The notes beneath the pieces are model-generated. The model saw only the letters and a list, made by a program, of their open reading frames with translations. It did no database searches and had not been told where the DNA came from. DNA of 64,000 bases. Origin: Sphingomonas sp. FARSPH. Lineage in GTDB: Bacteria; Pseudomonadota; Alphaproteobacteria; Sphingomonadales; Sphingomonadaceae. Both the position numbers and the translations under genes were made by a program. Positions within the stretch are counted from its first letter, which is position 1; each line of letters opens with the position of its first letter. Below are positions 9,332 through 17,534 of this stretch, in pieces. The stretch is from positions 2,936,501 to 3,000,500 of the forward strand of contig NZ_CP029985.1 of NCBI RefSeq assembly GCF_003355005.1. Reading direction: 5' to 3'.

Positions 9332-9697
9332 ATGGCGATGTCCGATCCCCGCGAAACCGAACTCGTTCTCGATCCCAGATACGATCCCGCCGGCCTGATC
9401 ACCGCGGTGGTGACCGATCGCAGTGGCGCGCTGCTGATGGTGGCGCATATGAATGCCGAGGCGCTGGCGGCCACGCAGGCGAGCGGGCATGCGACCTTCT
9501 GGTCGCGCAGCCGGCAGCGGTTGTGGAAGAAGGGCGAGACGTCGGGCAATGTCTTGTCCGTCGTCGAGATGCGGATCGATTGCGATCAGGATGCGATCTG
9601 GATCATCGCCGATCCCGCGGGCCCCGCCTGTCATACCGGCGCGCGCAGCTGTTTCTATCGCCGGATCGACGGCGATCGACTCCGCTCCGTCGGATGA
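9332..9697 (+). CDS. hisI: Phosphoribosyl-AMP cyclohydrolase
   Basis: This 121-residue protein is a stand-alone HisI, which opens the purine ring of PR-AMP in histidine biosynthesis. Diagnostic sequence includes MVAHMNAEAL, HATFWSRSRQRLWKKGETSG and the metal-binding cysteines in RIDCDQDA and GPACHTGARSCFY. The length is normal for the monofunctional enzyme; no HisE domain is fused. The start could also be Met3. Its stop overlaps the start of the next gene (ATGA). The other his genes are not in this window. Confidence 0.95.
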   Translation: MAMSDPRETELVLDPRYDPAGLITAVVTDRSGALLMVAHMNAEALAATQASGHATFWSRSRQRLWKKGETSGNVLSVVEMRIDCDQDAIWIIADPAGPACHTGARSCFYRRIDGDRLRSVG

Positions 9698-10209
9698 CGC
9701 GGCGCGCGCTCGCTCTGCTGCTGCTCCTTGGTGGCTGTCAGCGCGAGGCGGCAACGCCGCGCGACGACGCCGGCTCGCGGCTCGAACGGGCGGCGGTGGC
9801 GGCGGGGATCGTCGCCGATCCGTCGCGGATCGACCTGACCGGCGCCTGGGCGCGCGAAACGGATCGCCTGTGCATCGTGCCCGGGCAGGGTTCTGCGACG
9901 GATCAGGGGCAGGGGCGCGACCGCCGCATCGGCGTGCTGGTCGATTATGGCGAGGGGCAGGGCTGCGCCGCCTCTGGCACGCTGCGTCGGCGCGGTGAGA
10001 TCGCTGCGATCGCATTCGGCGCGTGCCGGTTCGACGCGCGGATCGACGGCGAGCATATCGTCTTTCCGGCCGAACTGCCTGCGACCTGCGATTCGCTGTG
10101 CACGGGGCGCGCCTCGCTGTCGGCGCTGTCGGTCGATCGCGTCAGCGCCTCCGCCTCCGAAGCCGCGCAGCTGCGGACGCCGTCGGGACGGGCGCTGTGC
10201 GGCAGTTGA
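9694..10209 (+). CDS. Putative lipoprotein, unknown function
   Basis: This is a protein of about 171 residues beginning MTRRALALLLLLGGCQREA. The hydrophobic stretch ending LGGC fits a lipoprotein signal peptide with Cys15 as the acylated residue. The mature part contains several cysteines (CIVPGQ, GCAASG, GACRF, CDSLCTG, ALCG) that could form disulphides. It starts by an ATGA overlap with hisI. I do not recognise the family; a periplasmic-side location is inferred from the lipobox. Confidence 0.7.
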   Translation: MTRRALALLLLLGGCQREAATPRDDAGSRLERAAVAAGIVADPSRIDLTGAWARETDRLCIVPGQGSATDQGQGRDRRIGVLVDYGEGQGCAASGTLRRRGEIAAIAFGACRFDARIDGEHIVFPAELPATCDSLCTGRASLSALSVDRVSASASEAAQLRTPSGRALCGS

Positions 10210-10233
10210 CGTTGACGTAAAGGTAAGTTACCT
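10204..10233. promoter_or_regulatory. Putative operator/promoter of the MerR regulator
   Basis: TTGACGTTGACGTAAAGG is followed by the perfect dyad AGGTAAGTTACCT (10221-10233), which ends eight bases before the regulator's start codon. MerR-family regulators of acyl-CoA catabolism bind ACGTAA-containing repeats near their own promoter. Autoregulation is therefore inferred. Confidence 0.45.
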
Positions 10234-10241
10234 CTCGTTGC

Positions 10242-10661
10242 ATGGACCTCACGCCTGCCTATGCGCCGATCGCGCCGCGGGACGATCGCGAGAGCTACAC
10301 GATCTCCGATCTCTCCGACGAATTCGGCGTCACCGCCCGCGCGCTGCGCTTCTATGAAGACGAGGGGCTGATCGCTCCCGAACGGCGTGGCACGCAGCGC
10401 ATCTATTCGCATCGCGACCGCGCGCGGCTCGCCTGGATCCTGCGCGGCAAGCGCGTCGGCTTCAGCCTGGGCGAAATCCGCGAAATGATCGACCTGTATG
10501 ACGTCGGCGACAATCGCCGCGCGCAGCGGCAGGCGACGATCGATCGCTGCCGCGGACGGATCGCTTTGCTCGAGCGGCAGAAGCAGGACATCGATGCGGC
10601 CATTGCCGAACTGACCGAATTCGTGACCGTCGTAGAAGCGGTCCACGCCCAGGACGCCTGA
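10242..10661 (+). CDS. MerR family transcriptional regulator
   Basis: This 139-residue regulator has the MerR winged helix near residues 18-85 (YTISDLSDEFGVTARALRFY, then EDEGLIAPERRGTQRIY). A C-terminal coiled coil follows (RGRIALLERQKQDIDAAIAE) without metal-binding cysteines. It stands 13 bases before an acyl-CoA dehydrogenase gene on the same strand. That is the arrangement of LiuR/AtuR-like regulators of branched-chain or fatty acyl-CoA breakdown. It is probably the local regulator of that gene; the effector is unknown. Confidence 0.88.
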   Translation: MDLTPAYAPIAPRDDRESYTISDLSDEFGVTARALRFYEDEGLIAPERRGTQRIYSHRDRARLAWILRGKRVGFSLGEIREMIDLYDVGDNRRAQRQATIDRCRGRIALLERQKQDIDAAIAELTEFVTVVEAVHAQDA

Positions 10662-10673
10662 GAGGAAGCCCGA

Positions 10674-12476
10674 ATGCCCCAGTATACGCCCCCCGTCCGC
10701 GACACGCGCTTCGTCCTCGAGCATGTCGTGCAGTTGCAGAACTATGCCAACCTCCCCGGTTTCGACGCCGCGACACCCGACGTGGTCGACGCGGTGCTCG
10801 AAGAGGGCGGCCGCTTCGTCGCCGAAGTGCTGTTCCCGCTCAACCAGTCGGGCGATCAGGAAGGCTGCACCCGCCATGACGACGGCAGCGTGACGACGCC
10901 TGCGGGTTTCAAGGACGCATACAATCAGTATGTCGAAAGCGGCTGGGCGACGCTGGGCAACATGCCCGAATATGGCGGGCAGGGGATGCCGCACGTCGTG
11001 TCGACCGCGTTCCAGGAATATATGATCTCGTCGAACATGGCGTTCGCCATGTACCCCGGCCTGACGCACGGCGCGATCGCCGCGCTGATCGCGCAGGGGT
11101 CGGACGAACAAAAGGCGATGTACGTCCCCAAGATGGTGTCGGGCGAATGGGGCGGCACGATGAACCTGACCGAGCCCCAGTGCGGCACCGACCTCGGCCT
11201 CATCCGTACCAAGGCGGAACCGCAGGCGGACGGCAGCTACGCGATCACCGGCACGAAAATCTTCATCTCGGCAGGCGAACACGATCTCACCGACAACATC
11301 ATCCACCTCGTGCTGGCGAAGACGCCGGGCGCACCCGACAGTTCGAAGGGCATCTCGCTGTTCGTCGTGCCCAAGGTGCTGGTCAACGAGGACGGCAGCC
11401 TCGGCGAGCGCAACGCCGTCACCTGCGGCTCGATCGAACACAAGATGGGCATCCACGCCAATTCGACCTGCGTCATGAACTATGACGGTGCGAAGGGCTG
11501 GCTGGTCGGCGAGGAGATGAAGGGCCTTGCCGCGATGTTCATCATGATGAACGCCGCCCGCCTCGGCGTCGGTCTGCAGGGGCTGGGCGTTGCGGAGATC
11601 GCCTATCAGAACGCCGTCCAATATGCCGGCGACCGCCGCCAGGGCCGCGCGCTGACCGGCCCGCAGGAGCCGAACGAAAAGGCGGACACGCTCTTCGTCC
11701 ACCCCGACGTGCGCCGCATGCTGATGGAGGCGAAGGCGTGGACCGAAGGGCTTCGTGCCTTGTGCCTGTGGGGCGCGCTGCAGGTCGATCTGGAGCATCA
11801 GGCCGCGAGCGAGGCGGACCGCGAGATGGCGGCGGACCTGATCGGCCTACTGACCCCGGTTATCAAGGGCGTCGGCACCGACAAGGCCTATGAGGTCGCG
11901 ACCAACGCGCAGCAGGTTTATGGCGGCCACGGCTATATCCAGGAATGGGGGATGGAGCAGTACGTGCGCGATGCGCGGATCGCGATGATTTACGAAGGCA
12001 CCAACGGCGTCCAGGCGATGGACCTCGTCGGCCGCAAGCTCGCGCAGAAGGGCGGCCGGGCGATCCAGGCCTTCTTCAAGATCGTCGGCGAGGAAGCCGC
12101 GAAGGGCAAGGGCGATGCCGCCACCGCCGGGATCGCGGAGGCGATGGAAAAGGCGCTCGGCCAGCTGCAGGCGGCGACGATGTGGTTCATGGCGAACGGC
12201 ATGAAGAACCCGGAGAACGTCGGCGCGGGTGCGGTGTCGTACATGCACCTCACCGGCATCGTTGCCACCGGCCTGATGTGGCTGCGCATGGCGAAGGCGG
12301 CAGCGGCGCTGAAGGCGGCCGGCGAGGGCGACGCGGCCTTCCTCGACGCCAAGCTCGTCACCGCGCGCTTCTTCGCCGAGCGGATCATGCCCGACGCAGG
12401 CGCGCTCCGCCGCAAGATCGAGGGCGGCGCGGAGACGATCATGGCGCTGCCGCCCGAGATGTTCCGCGCGGCGTGA
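10674..12476 (+). CDS. Acyl-CoA dehydrogenase (long, ~600-residue type)
   Basis: This 600-residue FAD-dependent acyl-CoA dehydrogenase is longer than the classic ~380-residue enzymes. It has an extra N-terminal domain (MPQYTPPVRDTRFVLEHVV) and an extra C-terminal helical domain. Core motifs are MNLTEPQCGTDLG and TGTKIFISAGEHDLT in the FAD/substrate region, NAARLGVGLQGLG, and QQVYGGHGYIQEWGMEQYVR with YEGTNGVQAMDL near the C-terminal catalytic part. This architecture is shared with DmdC and other FadE-like enzymes. It likely forms one unit with the upstream MerR gene. The acyl chain preferred is unknown. Confidence 0.93.
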   Translation: MPQYTPPVRDTRFVLEHVVQLQNYANLPGFDAATPDVVDAVLEEGGRFVAEVLFPLNQSGDQEGCTRHDDGSVTTPAGFKDAYNQYVESGWATLGNMPEYGGQGMPHVVSTAFQEYMISSNMAFAMYPGLTHGAIAALIAQGSDEQKAMYVPKMVSGEWGGTMNLTEPQCGTDLGLIRTKAEPQADGSYAITGTKIFISAGEHDLTDNIIHLVLAKTPGAPDSSKGISLFVVPKVLVNEDGSLGERNAVTCGSIEHKMGIHANSTCVMNYDGAKGWLVGEEMKGLAAMFIMMNAARLGVGLQGLGVAEIAYQNAVQYAGDRRQGRALTGPQEPNEKADTLFVHPDVRRMLMEAKAWTEGLRALCLWGALQVDLEHQAASEADREMAADLIGLLTPVIKGVGTDKAYEVATNAQQVYGGHGYIQEWGMEQYVRDARIAMIYEGTNGVQAMDLVGRKLAQKGGRAIQAFFKIVGEEAAKGKGDAATAGIAEAMEKALGQLQAATMWFMANGMKNPENVGAGAVSYMHLTGIVATGLMWLRMAKAAAALKAAGEGDAAFLDAKLVTARFFAERIMPDAGALRRKIEGGAETIMALPPEMFRAA

Positions 12477-12480
12477 GGCG

Positions 12481-12618
12481 ATGATCCTCCCCGCTCGCGG
12501 GGAGGGGGGCCGCCGCAGGCGGTGGAGGGGACGTGCCACACACGCTGCACCGCGTGGCAGCGCCCCTCCGTCGGCCCTTACAGGCTGCCACCTCCCCGTG
12601 CCGGGGAGGAGACGGGTT
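12481..12618. repeat. Palindromic intergenic repeat of CTCCCCG...CGGGGAG type
   Basis: The stretch begins CTCCCCGCTCGCGGGGAGG and ends CCTCCCCGTGCCGGGGAGG. GGTGGAGGGG and CGCCCCTCCG face each other in the middle, giving a compound inverted structure. It fills the gap between convergent genes and may act as a terminator or REP-like element. The cell wall hydrolase reading frame runs into it before stopping at 12578. Confidence 0.65.
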
Positions 12619-13888
12619 CGTCACCCTTGCGCCGCACGCCGCCGAGCTCCGCCGGCCCGCGTTGCTCCGGCGCCGGGGCGGGCGTCGGCGTCGCGCTCGG
12701 CGTGACCGTCGCCGCCGGCGCCGCGGTCAGCATCACCTGCTGCTTCATGCACTGGGTGCGCACCGGCCGCGGCGTCTGCTGGCAGTTCCACAGGCTCTTC
12801 TCGATCCCCGCCGCCCGGTCGCGCATGTAGCTGAAACTCATCGTCGCGATCTGCGCCGCCTCCAGCGGCAGCGCGGCCGGCGTCCTGGTCGCATCGGTCC
12901 AGCCCGAGAATTTGCACACCGGCCGATCGCCGCACGCCTTCGCCGCCAGCGCCGGATAGGTTTCGGGCGCGACGCCATGCGGCAAGGTGACGAGGAAACT
13001 GTCGCTGGTCCCCGCGACCGTCACAGCCTGCGCGCCCGTCGTCGCGGCCGCCGCCTCGGCCAGCGCCGCCTGCGCCTCGACAAGCGCCGCACCCGTCTTG
13101 TGCGCATAGGACACGGGCGCGAGCTGCGCGACCACCGGCTCGCCTGCCAGCATGTGGCGGTTGAAGGCGGGCGGCGTGCCCCACCAGCCGCTCCAGCGAA
13201 AGAACAGGTGGCTGCCCACCGCGGCGATCTTGTCGAGGCTCGCCTGCCAATAAGGCACCACCCAGTCGGTATGGTAATGCGTCGCATAGCCGACGGGCCT
13301 GTACACCGACCCCGACAGCGCCATCGCCGCGACCGCACGGGCGCGCGTCCATGCCGCCTCGCCCGGCTTCCACCGCGTCAGCGCGCCGTCGCAGCTGAAG
13401 GTGAACTGGCAGCCGGTGCTGCGATCCTGGCCCTCGAAAACGACGCCGCACACCGTCTTGGGAAAGGCGGGATGGCGCAGCCGGTTGAGCACTACCTGCG
13501 CCACCGCGCGCTCGCCCGTCGCGTCGTCGCCCGCCTCGTAGAGGACGCCCGCCGCCAGACAGTCGGTCGCGCGCGCCAGATCGTCGGCGCTGCCGACATA
13601 GCGAAACGGGCGCGCCGCGGGATTGGAGTCGGTGGAGAAGGGTACCGACGCGTTGAACGCGCGGGCATCGTCGGGCGACAGGTCGACAAGCCGTACCGGT
13701 TCCACCGGCGGCAGCTCCGCCGGCGGCACGACGCGGCGCGGCGGCAGCTTCACGCGGGCGACGGCGGCGTGCGGGATTGCGGGCGGGTGCGTCACCACCC
13801 ACGCGGGCACGCCGAGCGCCAGCGTCGCCGTACCGGCGAGGACGATACGGATCACCGCGCGTCCCCGCGCGCCAAGCGGTTCGTTCAC
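12578..13888 (-). CDS. Cell wall hydrolase, SleB family
   Basis: This 436-residue protein has an N-terminal membrane anchor or signal (residues ~12-35, RIVLAGTATLALGVPAWVV) and a SleB/hydrolase_2 domain. Within the domain, CLAAGVLYEAGDDATGERAV carries the catalytic-type Glu, and QVVLNRLRHPAFP, CQFTFSCDG and YRPVGYATHYHTD follow. Such enzymes cut peptidoglycan. The C-terminal ~90 residues are Ala/Pro-rich. The last ~20 codons (GDEPVSSPARGGGSL) are encoded by the intergenic palindromic repeat, so the natural end may have been altered. It overlaps cysK by four bases (ATGA). Confidence 0.85.
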   Translation of the reverse strand: MNEPLGARGRAVIRIVLAGTATLALGVPAWVVTHPPAIPHAAVARVKLPPRRVVPPAELPPVEPVRLVDLSPDDARAFNASVPFSTDSNPAARPFRYVGSADDLARATDCLAAGVLYEAGDDATGERAVAQVVLNRLRHPAFPKTVCGVVFEGQDRSTGCQFTFSCDGALTRWKPGEAAWTRARAVAAMALSGSVYRPVGYATHYHTDWVVPYWQASLDKIAAVGSHLFFRWSGWWGTPPAFNRHMLAGEPVVAQLAPVSYAHKTGAALVEAQAALAEAAAATTGAQAVTVAGTSDSFLVTLPHGVAPETYPALAAKACGDRPVCKFSGWTDATRTPAALPLEAAQIATMSFSYMRDRAAGIEKSLWNCQQTPRPVRTQCMKQQVMLTAAPAATVTPSATPTPAPAPEQRGPAELGGVRRKGDEPVSSPARGGGSL

Positions 13889-14805
13889 TGTTCGGGCAGG
13901 AAGTCCGGTACCGACAGATACCGCTCGCCGGTATCGTAGTTGAAGCCGAGCACGCGCGCGCCATCGGGCAGGTCTGGGAGCTTCTGCAGGATGGCCGCGA
14001 GCGTCGCGCCGGACGAGATGCCGACGAGCAGGCCTTCCTCACGCGCGGCGCGGCGCGCCATGTCCTTGGCAACCGCGGCGTCGACCTCGATCACGCCGTC
14101 GATCGCCTGCGTGTGCAGGTTGGCGGGGATGAAGCCTGCTCCGATGCCCTGGATGGGGTGCGGCCCCGGCTGGCCGCCGGCGATGACGGGCGAGGCGGCG
14201 GGCTCGACGGCGAAGACCTTGAGGTCGGGCCATTCCTTCTTGAGTGTCTCGGCGACGCCCGTGATATGGCCGCCGGTGCCGACGCCGGTGATGATGACGT
14301 CGATCGGCGAATCGCGGAAATCGTTCAGGATCTCTTGCGACGTGGTGCGCACGTGCACGTCGATGTTGGCGGGATTTTCGAACTGCTGCGGCATCCACGC
14401 GCCCGGCGTCTGCTCGACCAGTTCCAGCGCGCGTTCGATCGCACCTTTCATGCCCTTCTCGCGCGGGGTCAGGTCGAAGCTCGCGCCATAGGCGAGCATC
14501 AGCCGCCGCCGCTCGATCGACATCGATTCGGGCATGACGAGGATCAGCTTGTATCCCTTCACCGCTGCGACCATCGCCAGGCCGACGCCGGTATTGCCGC
14601 TGGTCGGCTCGACGATCGTGCCGCCGGGTTGCAGCCGGCCGTCCTTTTCCGCCGCCTCGATCATCGCGAGTGCGATCCGGTCCTTGATCGACCCGCCGGG
14701 GTTCGACCGTTCGGACTTGATCCACACTTCGGAATTGGGGAACAGCCGCTGGATGCGGATATGCGGCGTGTTGCCGATCGTCTCCAGGATCGTATTGGCC
14801 TTCAT
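13885..14805 (-). CDS. cysK: Cysteine synthase A
   Basis: This 306-residue PLP enzyme forms cysteine from O-acetylserine and sulfide. The protein opens MKANTILETIGNTPHIRIQR; the PLP lysine lies in SERSNPGGSIKDRIAL, and EPTSGNTGVGLAMVAAVKGY is the substrate loop. The phosphate-binding glycine loop is TGVGTGGHITG. The C-terminal EGLLVGISSGATLAA segment is also typical. It sits between an MFS gene (ATGA overlap at its start) and the cell wall hydrolase gene (ATGA overlap at its end), so all three form one minus-strand operon. Confidence 0.95.
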   Translation of the reverse strand: MKANTILETIGNTPHIRIQRLFPNSEVWIKSERSNPGGSIKDRIALAMIEAAEKDGRLQPGGTIVEPTSGNTGVGLAMVAAVKGYKLILVMPESMSIERRRLMLAYGASFDLTPREKGMKGAIERALELVEQTPGAWMPQQFENPANIDVHVRTTSQEILNDFRDSPIDVIITGVGTGGHITGVAETLKKEWPDLKVFAVEPAASPVIAGGQPGPHPIQGIGAGFIPANLHTQAIDGVIEVDAAVAKDMARRAAREEGLLVGISSGATLAAILQKLPDLPDGARVLGFNYDTGERYLSVPDFLPEQ

Positions 14806-16154
14806 GGCTTGTCGTCTCCGTGGCTGGTGTCTGTCGTCGGATGTTCGGGAGGATCAAAGGTTCGCGCCCGCCGGAGTTCCGGGAACAGCCGCGACCATAG
14901 CAGCGTGACGCCGATCGCGCCCAGTCCGCCGAATACGACCGCGCCGACCGGGCCGAGCACCGAGGCCATCACCCCGCTTTCGAACTCGCCAAGCTCGTTG
15001 GACGCCGAAATGGTGAGCTGCGACACCGCGCTCACCCGGCCGCGCATCGCATCGGGCGTATGCAGCTGGATCAGCGACTGGCGGACATAGACCGACACCA
15101 TGTCCGCGCCGCCGGCGCAGATCAGTGCGGCGAGGCTGAGCAGGAAGGCCGGGTGGACGAGGATCGCGGTGCCGCCGAATGTGAGCGTGCGCGCCTCAAG
15201 GCCGAGCGCGCCGGTGATGTGGCTGGCGATGCCGAACGTCAGTATCGACAGGCCGAAGACGACCACCGCGACCAGCATCTTGACGCCGACGTTGGTCGTC
15301 ATCGGCCGTAAGGAGAACCAGACCGCAGTCGTCGCCGCGCCGATCCCCATGCCAGCCGCGAGCAGGCCCAGCCCCTGCGACCCGACGTGCAGGATGTCGC
15401 GCGCATAGACGGGCAGCAGCGAGGTTGCGCCCGCGAGCAGTACCGCGAACAGATCAAGCGTGATCGCTGCCTGCACCAGCCGGTTGCGTCGCACGTAGCT
15501 GAAACCCTCGACGATCCGGGCAAGCGGACGATGGTCGCTTTGCGCGGGCGGCTGCGGCACCGGGCCGATCAGGAAGATAAAGAGCAATGCGATCGCGAAC
15601 AGGATCGTCGCGACGCCATAGGCGACCTCGGGATGGATGGCGTAGAGCAGGCCGCCGACGCTCGGGCCCGCGATCGTGCCGACCTGCCACGCGATCGAGC
15701 TGACCGCGATCGCCGTCGGCAGGCTCTCGCGCGGCACCAGATTGGGCGCGAGCGCAGAATAGGCCGGGCCCGAAAAGGCGCGCGCGACGCCGAACGCGAC
15801 CGCGGCGGTGAACAGCGCGGCCAGCGTCAGGTGGCCGGTCGCGGTGAGCAGCCAAAGCGAGGCGGCCGTTATGACAAGCAACGCCGTCGTCCCGCGCACG
15901 ATCCAGCGCCGGTCGACGCTGTCCGCGACCAGCCCCGTGACGGGGGTCAGCAGGAACAGCGGCACGAACTGCGCGAAGCCGATCATCCCCAGCATGAACG
16001 CCGCCTGCCGCACGTCCATCGTCTCTCGGGCTAGGTTGTACACCTGCCAGCCGATGACGATCGACATCGCCGAGACGGCGATCGTGCCGCTGAACCGGGA
16101 CAGCCAATAGCTGCGGAAATTGGCGATGCGGAACGGGTGCGTCGGCTTGCTCAT
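14802..16154 (-). CDS. MFS transporter, EntS/DHA3-like
   Basis: This 450-residue major facilitator protein has about twelve hydrophobic segments. It begins MSKPTHPFRIANFRSYWLSR, a start typical of the EntS/drug-exporter-like branch, with VTGLVADSVDRRWIVRGTTA as the cytoplasmic loop 2-3 motif. YVRRNRLVQAAI opens the second half. The substrate is unknown. It leads the operon with cysK and the cell wall hydrolase; export of a sulfur metabolite would be possible but is only an idea from position. Confidence 0.88.
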   Translation of the reverse strand: MSKPTHPFRIANFRSYWLSRFSGTIAVSAMSIVIGWQVYNLARETMDVRQAAFMLGMIGFAQFVPLFLLTPVTGLVADSVDRRWIVRGTTALLVITAASLWLLTATGHLTLAALFTAAVAFGVARAFSGPAYSALAPNLVPRESLPTAIAVSSIAWQVGTIAGPSVGGLLYAIHPEVAYGVATILFAIALLFIFLIGPVPQPPAQSDHRPLARIVEGFSYVRRNRLVQAAITLDLFAVLLAGATSLLPVYARDILHVGSQGLGLLAAGMGIGAATTAVWFSLRPMTTNVGVKMLVAVVVFGLSILTFGIASHITGALGLEARTLTFGGTAILVHPAFLLSLAALICAGGADMVSVYVRQSLIQLHTPDAMRGRVSAVSQLTISASNELGEFESGVMASVLGPVGAVVFGGLGAIGVTLLWSRLFPELRRARTFDPPEHPTTDTSHGDDKP

Positions 16155-16486
16155 CTGCCGCGCGGTTTGGCGTGCCGTGCGGCAAAGGGCAACAAACTTG
16201 CGCTATGCACCGGTGTATCGAGGCACTGTCCTACATCGCATGTTTATGATATGTTCTCGCCATGCCTGCCTTGTTTGATCCTAGAAGAAGGGCTGCGATC
16301 CCGGTCGGCCGCCCTTCCGTCGCGCAACAAGATTGCGCGAGTTGGTGTCAATTTTGTCAAGACTCGCGCCGCCGCGGTCACGGGAAACGCTACGTAACGG
16401 CCATCTTTGCGCAGGGAATTGATGTTCGCGCAAAACCCGGCCTATAGGCGCTCCCACACTCTTCCCCAGGACCGTCGAGGTATTAC
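16155..16486. other. Intergenic region upstream of pdhA
   Basis: This 332-bp gap lies between divergent MFS and pdhA genes and must contain both promoters. A stretch richer in A+T is seen around 16225-16260 and near 16350 (AATTTTGTCAAGAC). No gene, riboswitch or clear operator could be recognised. Confidence 0.5.
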
Positions 16487-17533
16487 GTGGCCAAATCGCC
16501 TGCCGCTCGTCCCGCCGAACCGCTGCTCAGCAACCGCGAGCGGCCCGCAGACCCCAAGCCGTTCGAGGCGACCAAGGACCAGCTGCTCGACTTCTACAAG
16601 CAGATGCTGCTGATCCGCCGTTTCGAGGAAAAGGCGGGGCAGCTGTACGGGCTCGGCTTCATCGGCGGCTTCTGCCACCTGTATATCGGCCAGGAAGCGG
16701 TTGCGGTCGGTCTGCAGTCCGCGCTCAACGGCGATACGGATTCGGTCATCACCGGCTATCGCGACCACGGCCACATGCTCGCCTATGGCATCGATCCCAA
16801 GATCATCATGGCCGAACTCACCGGGCGTGCCGCGGGCATCTCGAAGGGCAAGGGCGGGTCGATGCACATGTTCTCGACCGAGCATAAGTTCTATGGCGGC
16901 CACGGCATCGTCGGCGCGCAGGTGTCGCTGGGCACCGGCCTCGCCTTCAAGCACAAATATTCCGAGGACGGCGGCGTCTGCCTCGCCTATTTCGGCGATG
17001 GCGCGGCCAACCAGGGCCAGGTGTACGAGAGCTTCAACATGGCGGAGCTGTGGAAGCTCCCGATCATCTTCGTGATCGAGAACAACCAATACGCCATGGG
17101 CACCAGCGTTAACCGTGCCTCGTCCGAGGACCAGCTGTATCGTCGCGGCGAGAGCTTCCGCATACCCGGTATCCAGATCGACGGCATGGACGTGCTGGCG
17201 TGCCGCGGCGCTGCCGAAGAGGCGCTCGCCTGGGTCCGCGCGGGCAAGGGCCCCGTCATCCTCGAGATGAAGACCTATCGCTATCGCGGGCATTCCATGT
17301 CCGACCCCGCCAAATATCGCAGTCGCGAGGAAGTGCAGGCGGTGCGCGACAAGTCCGATCCCATCGAGCACGTCAAGAAGCTGCTCGAAGGGCACGGCGT
17401 CGGCGAGGCCGACTTGAAGTCCATCGAACAGGAGATCCGCAAGGTCGTGAACGAAGCCGCCGATTTCGCCGAAAGCACCCCCGAGCCCGAGGCGGGCGAG
17501 CTGTATACCGACGTGCTGGTGGAGAGCTACTGA
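16487..17533 (+). CDS. pdhA: Pyruvate dehydrogenase E1 component, alpha subunit
   Basis: This 348-residue subunit binds thiamine diphosphate and decarboxylates pyruvate at the entry to the TCA cycle. Visible motifs are LLIRRFEEKAGQLYGLG, TGYRDHGHMLAYG, KGKGGSMHMFS and the ThDP motif GDGAANQGQVYESFNMA. The phosphorylation-loop-like YRYRGHSMSDPAKYR is also present. The start is a GTG with GAGG upstream. One base separates it from pdhB. The gene for E2 (pdhC) is not adjacent. Confidence 0.97.
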   Translation: MAKSPAARPAEPLLSNRERPADPKPFEATKDQLLDFYKQMLLIRRFEEKAGQLYGLGFIGGFCHLYIGQEAVAVGLQSALNGDTDSVITGYRDHGHMLAYGIDPKIIMAELTGRAAGISKGKGGSMHMFSTEHKFYGGHGIVGAQVSLGTGLAFKHKYSEDGGVCLAYFGDGAANQGQVYESFNMAELWKLPIIFVIENNQYAMGTSVNRASSEDQLYRRGESFRIPGIQIDGMDVLACRGAAEEALAWVRAGKGPVILEMKTYRYRGHSMSDPAKYRSREEVQAVRDKSDPIEHVKKLLEGHGVGEADLKSIEQEIRKVVNEAADFAESTPEPEAGELYTDVLVESY

Positions 17534-17534
17534 G

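Noticed and set aside
9945..11798. 617-codon minus-strand frame opposite the acyl-CoA dehydrogenase
   Set aside because: Shadow of a confident plus-strand gene.
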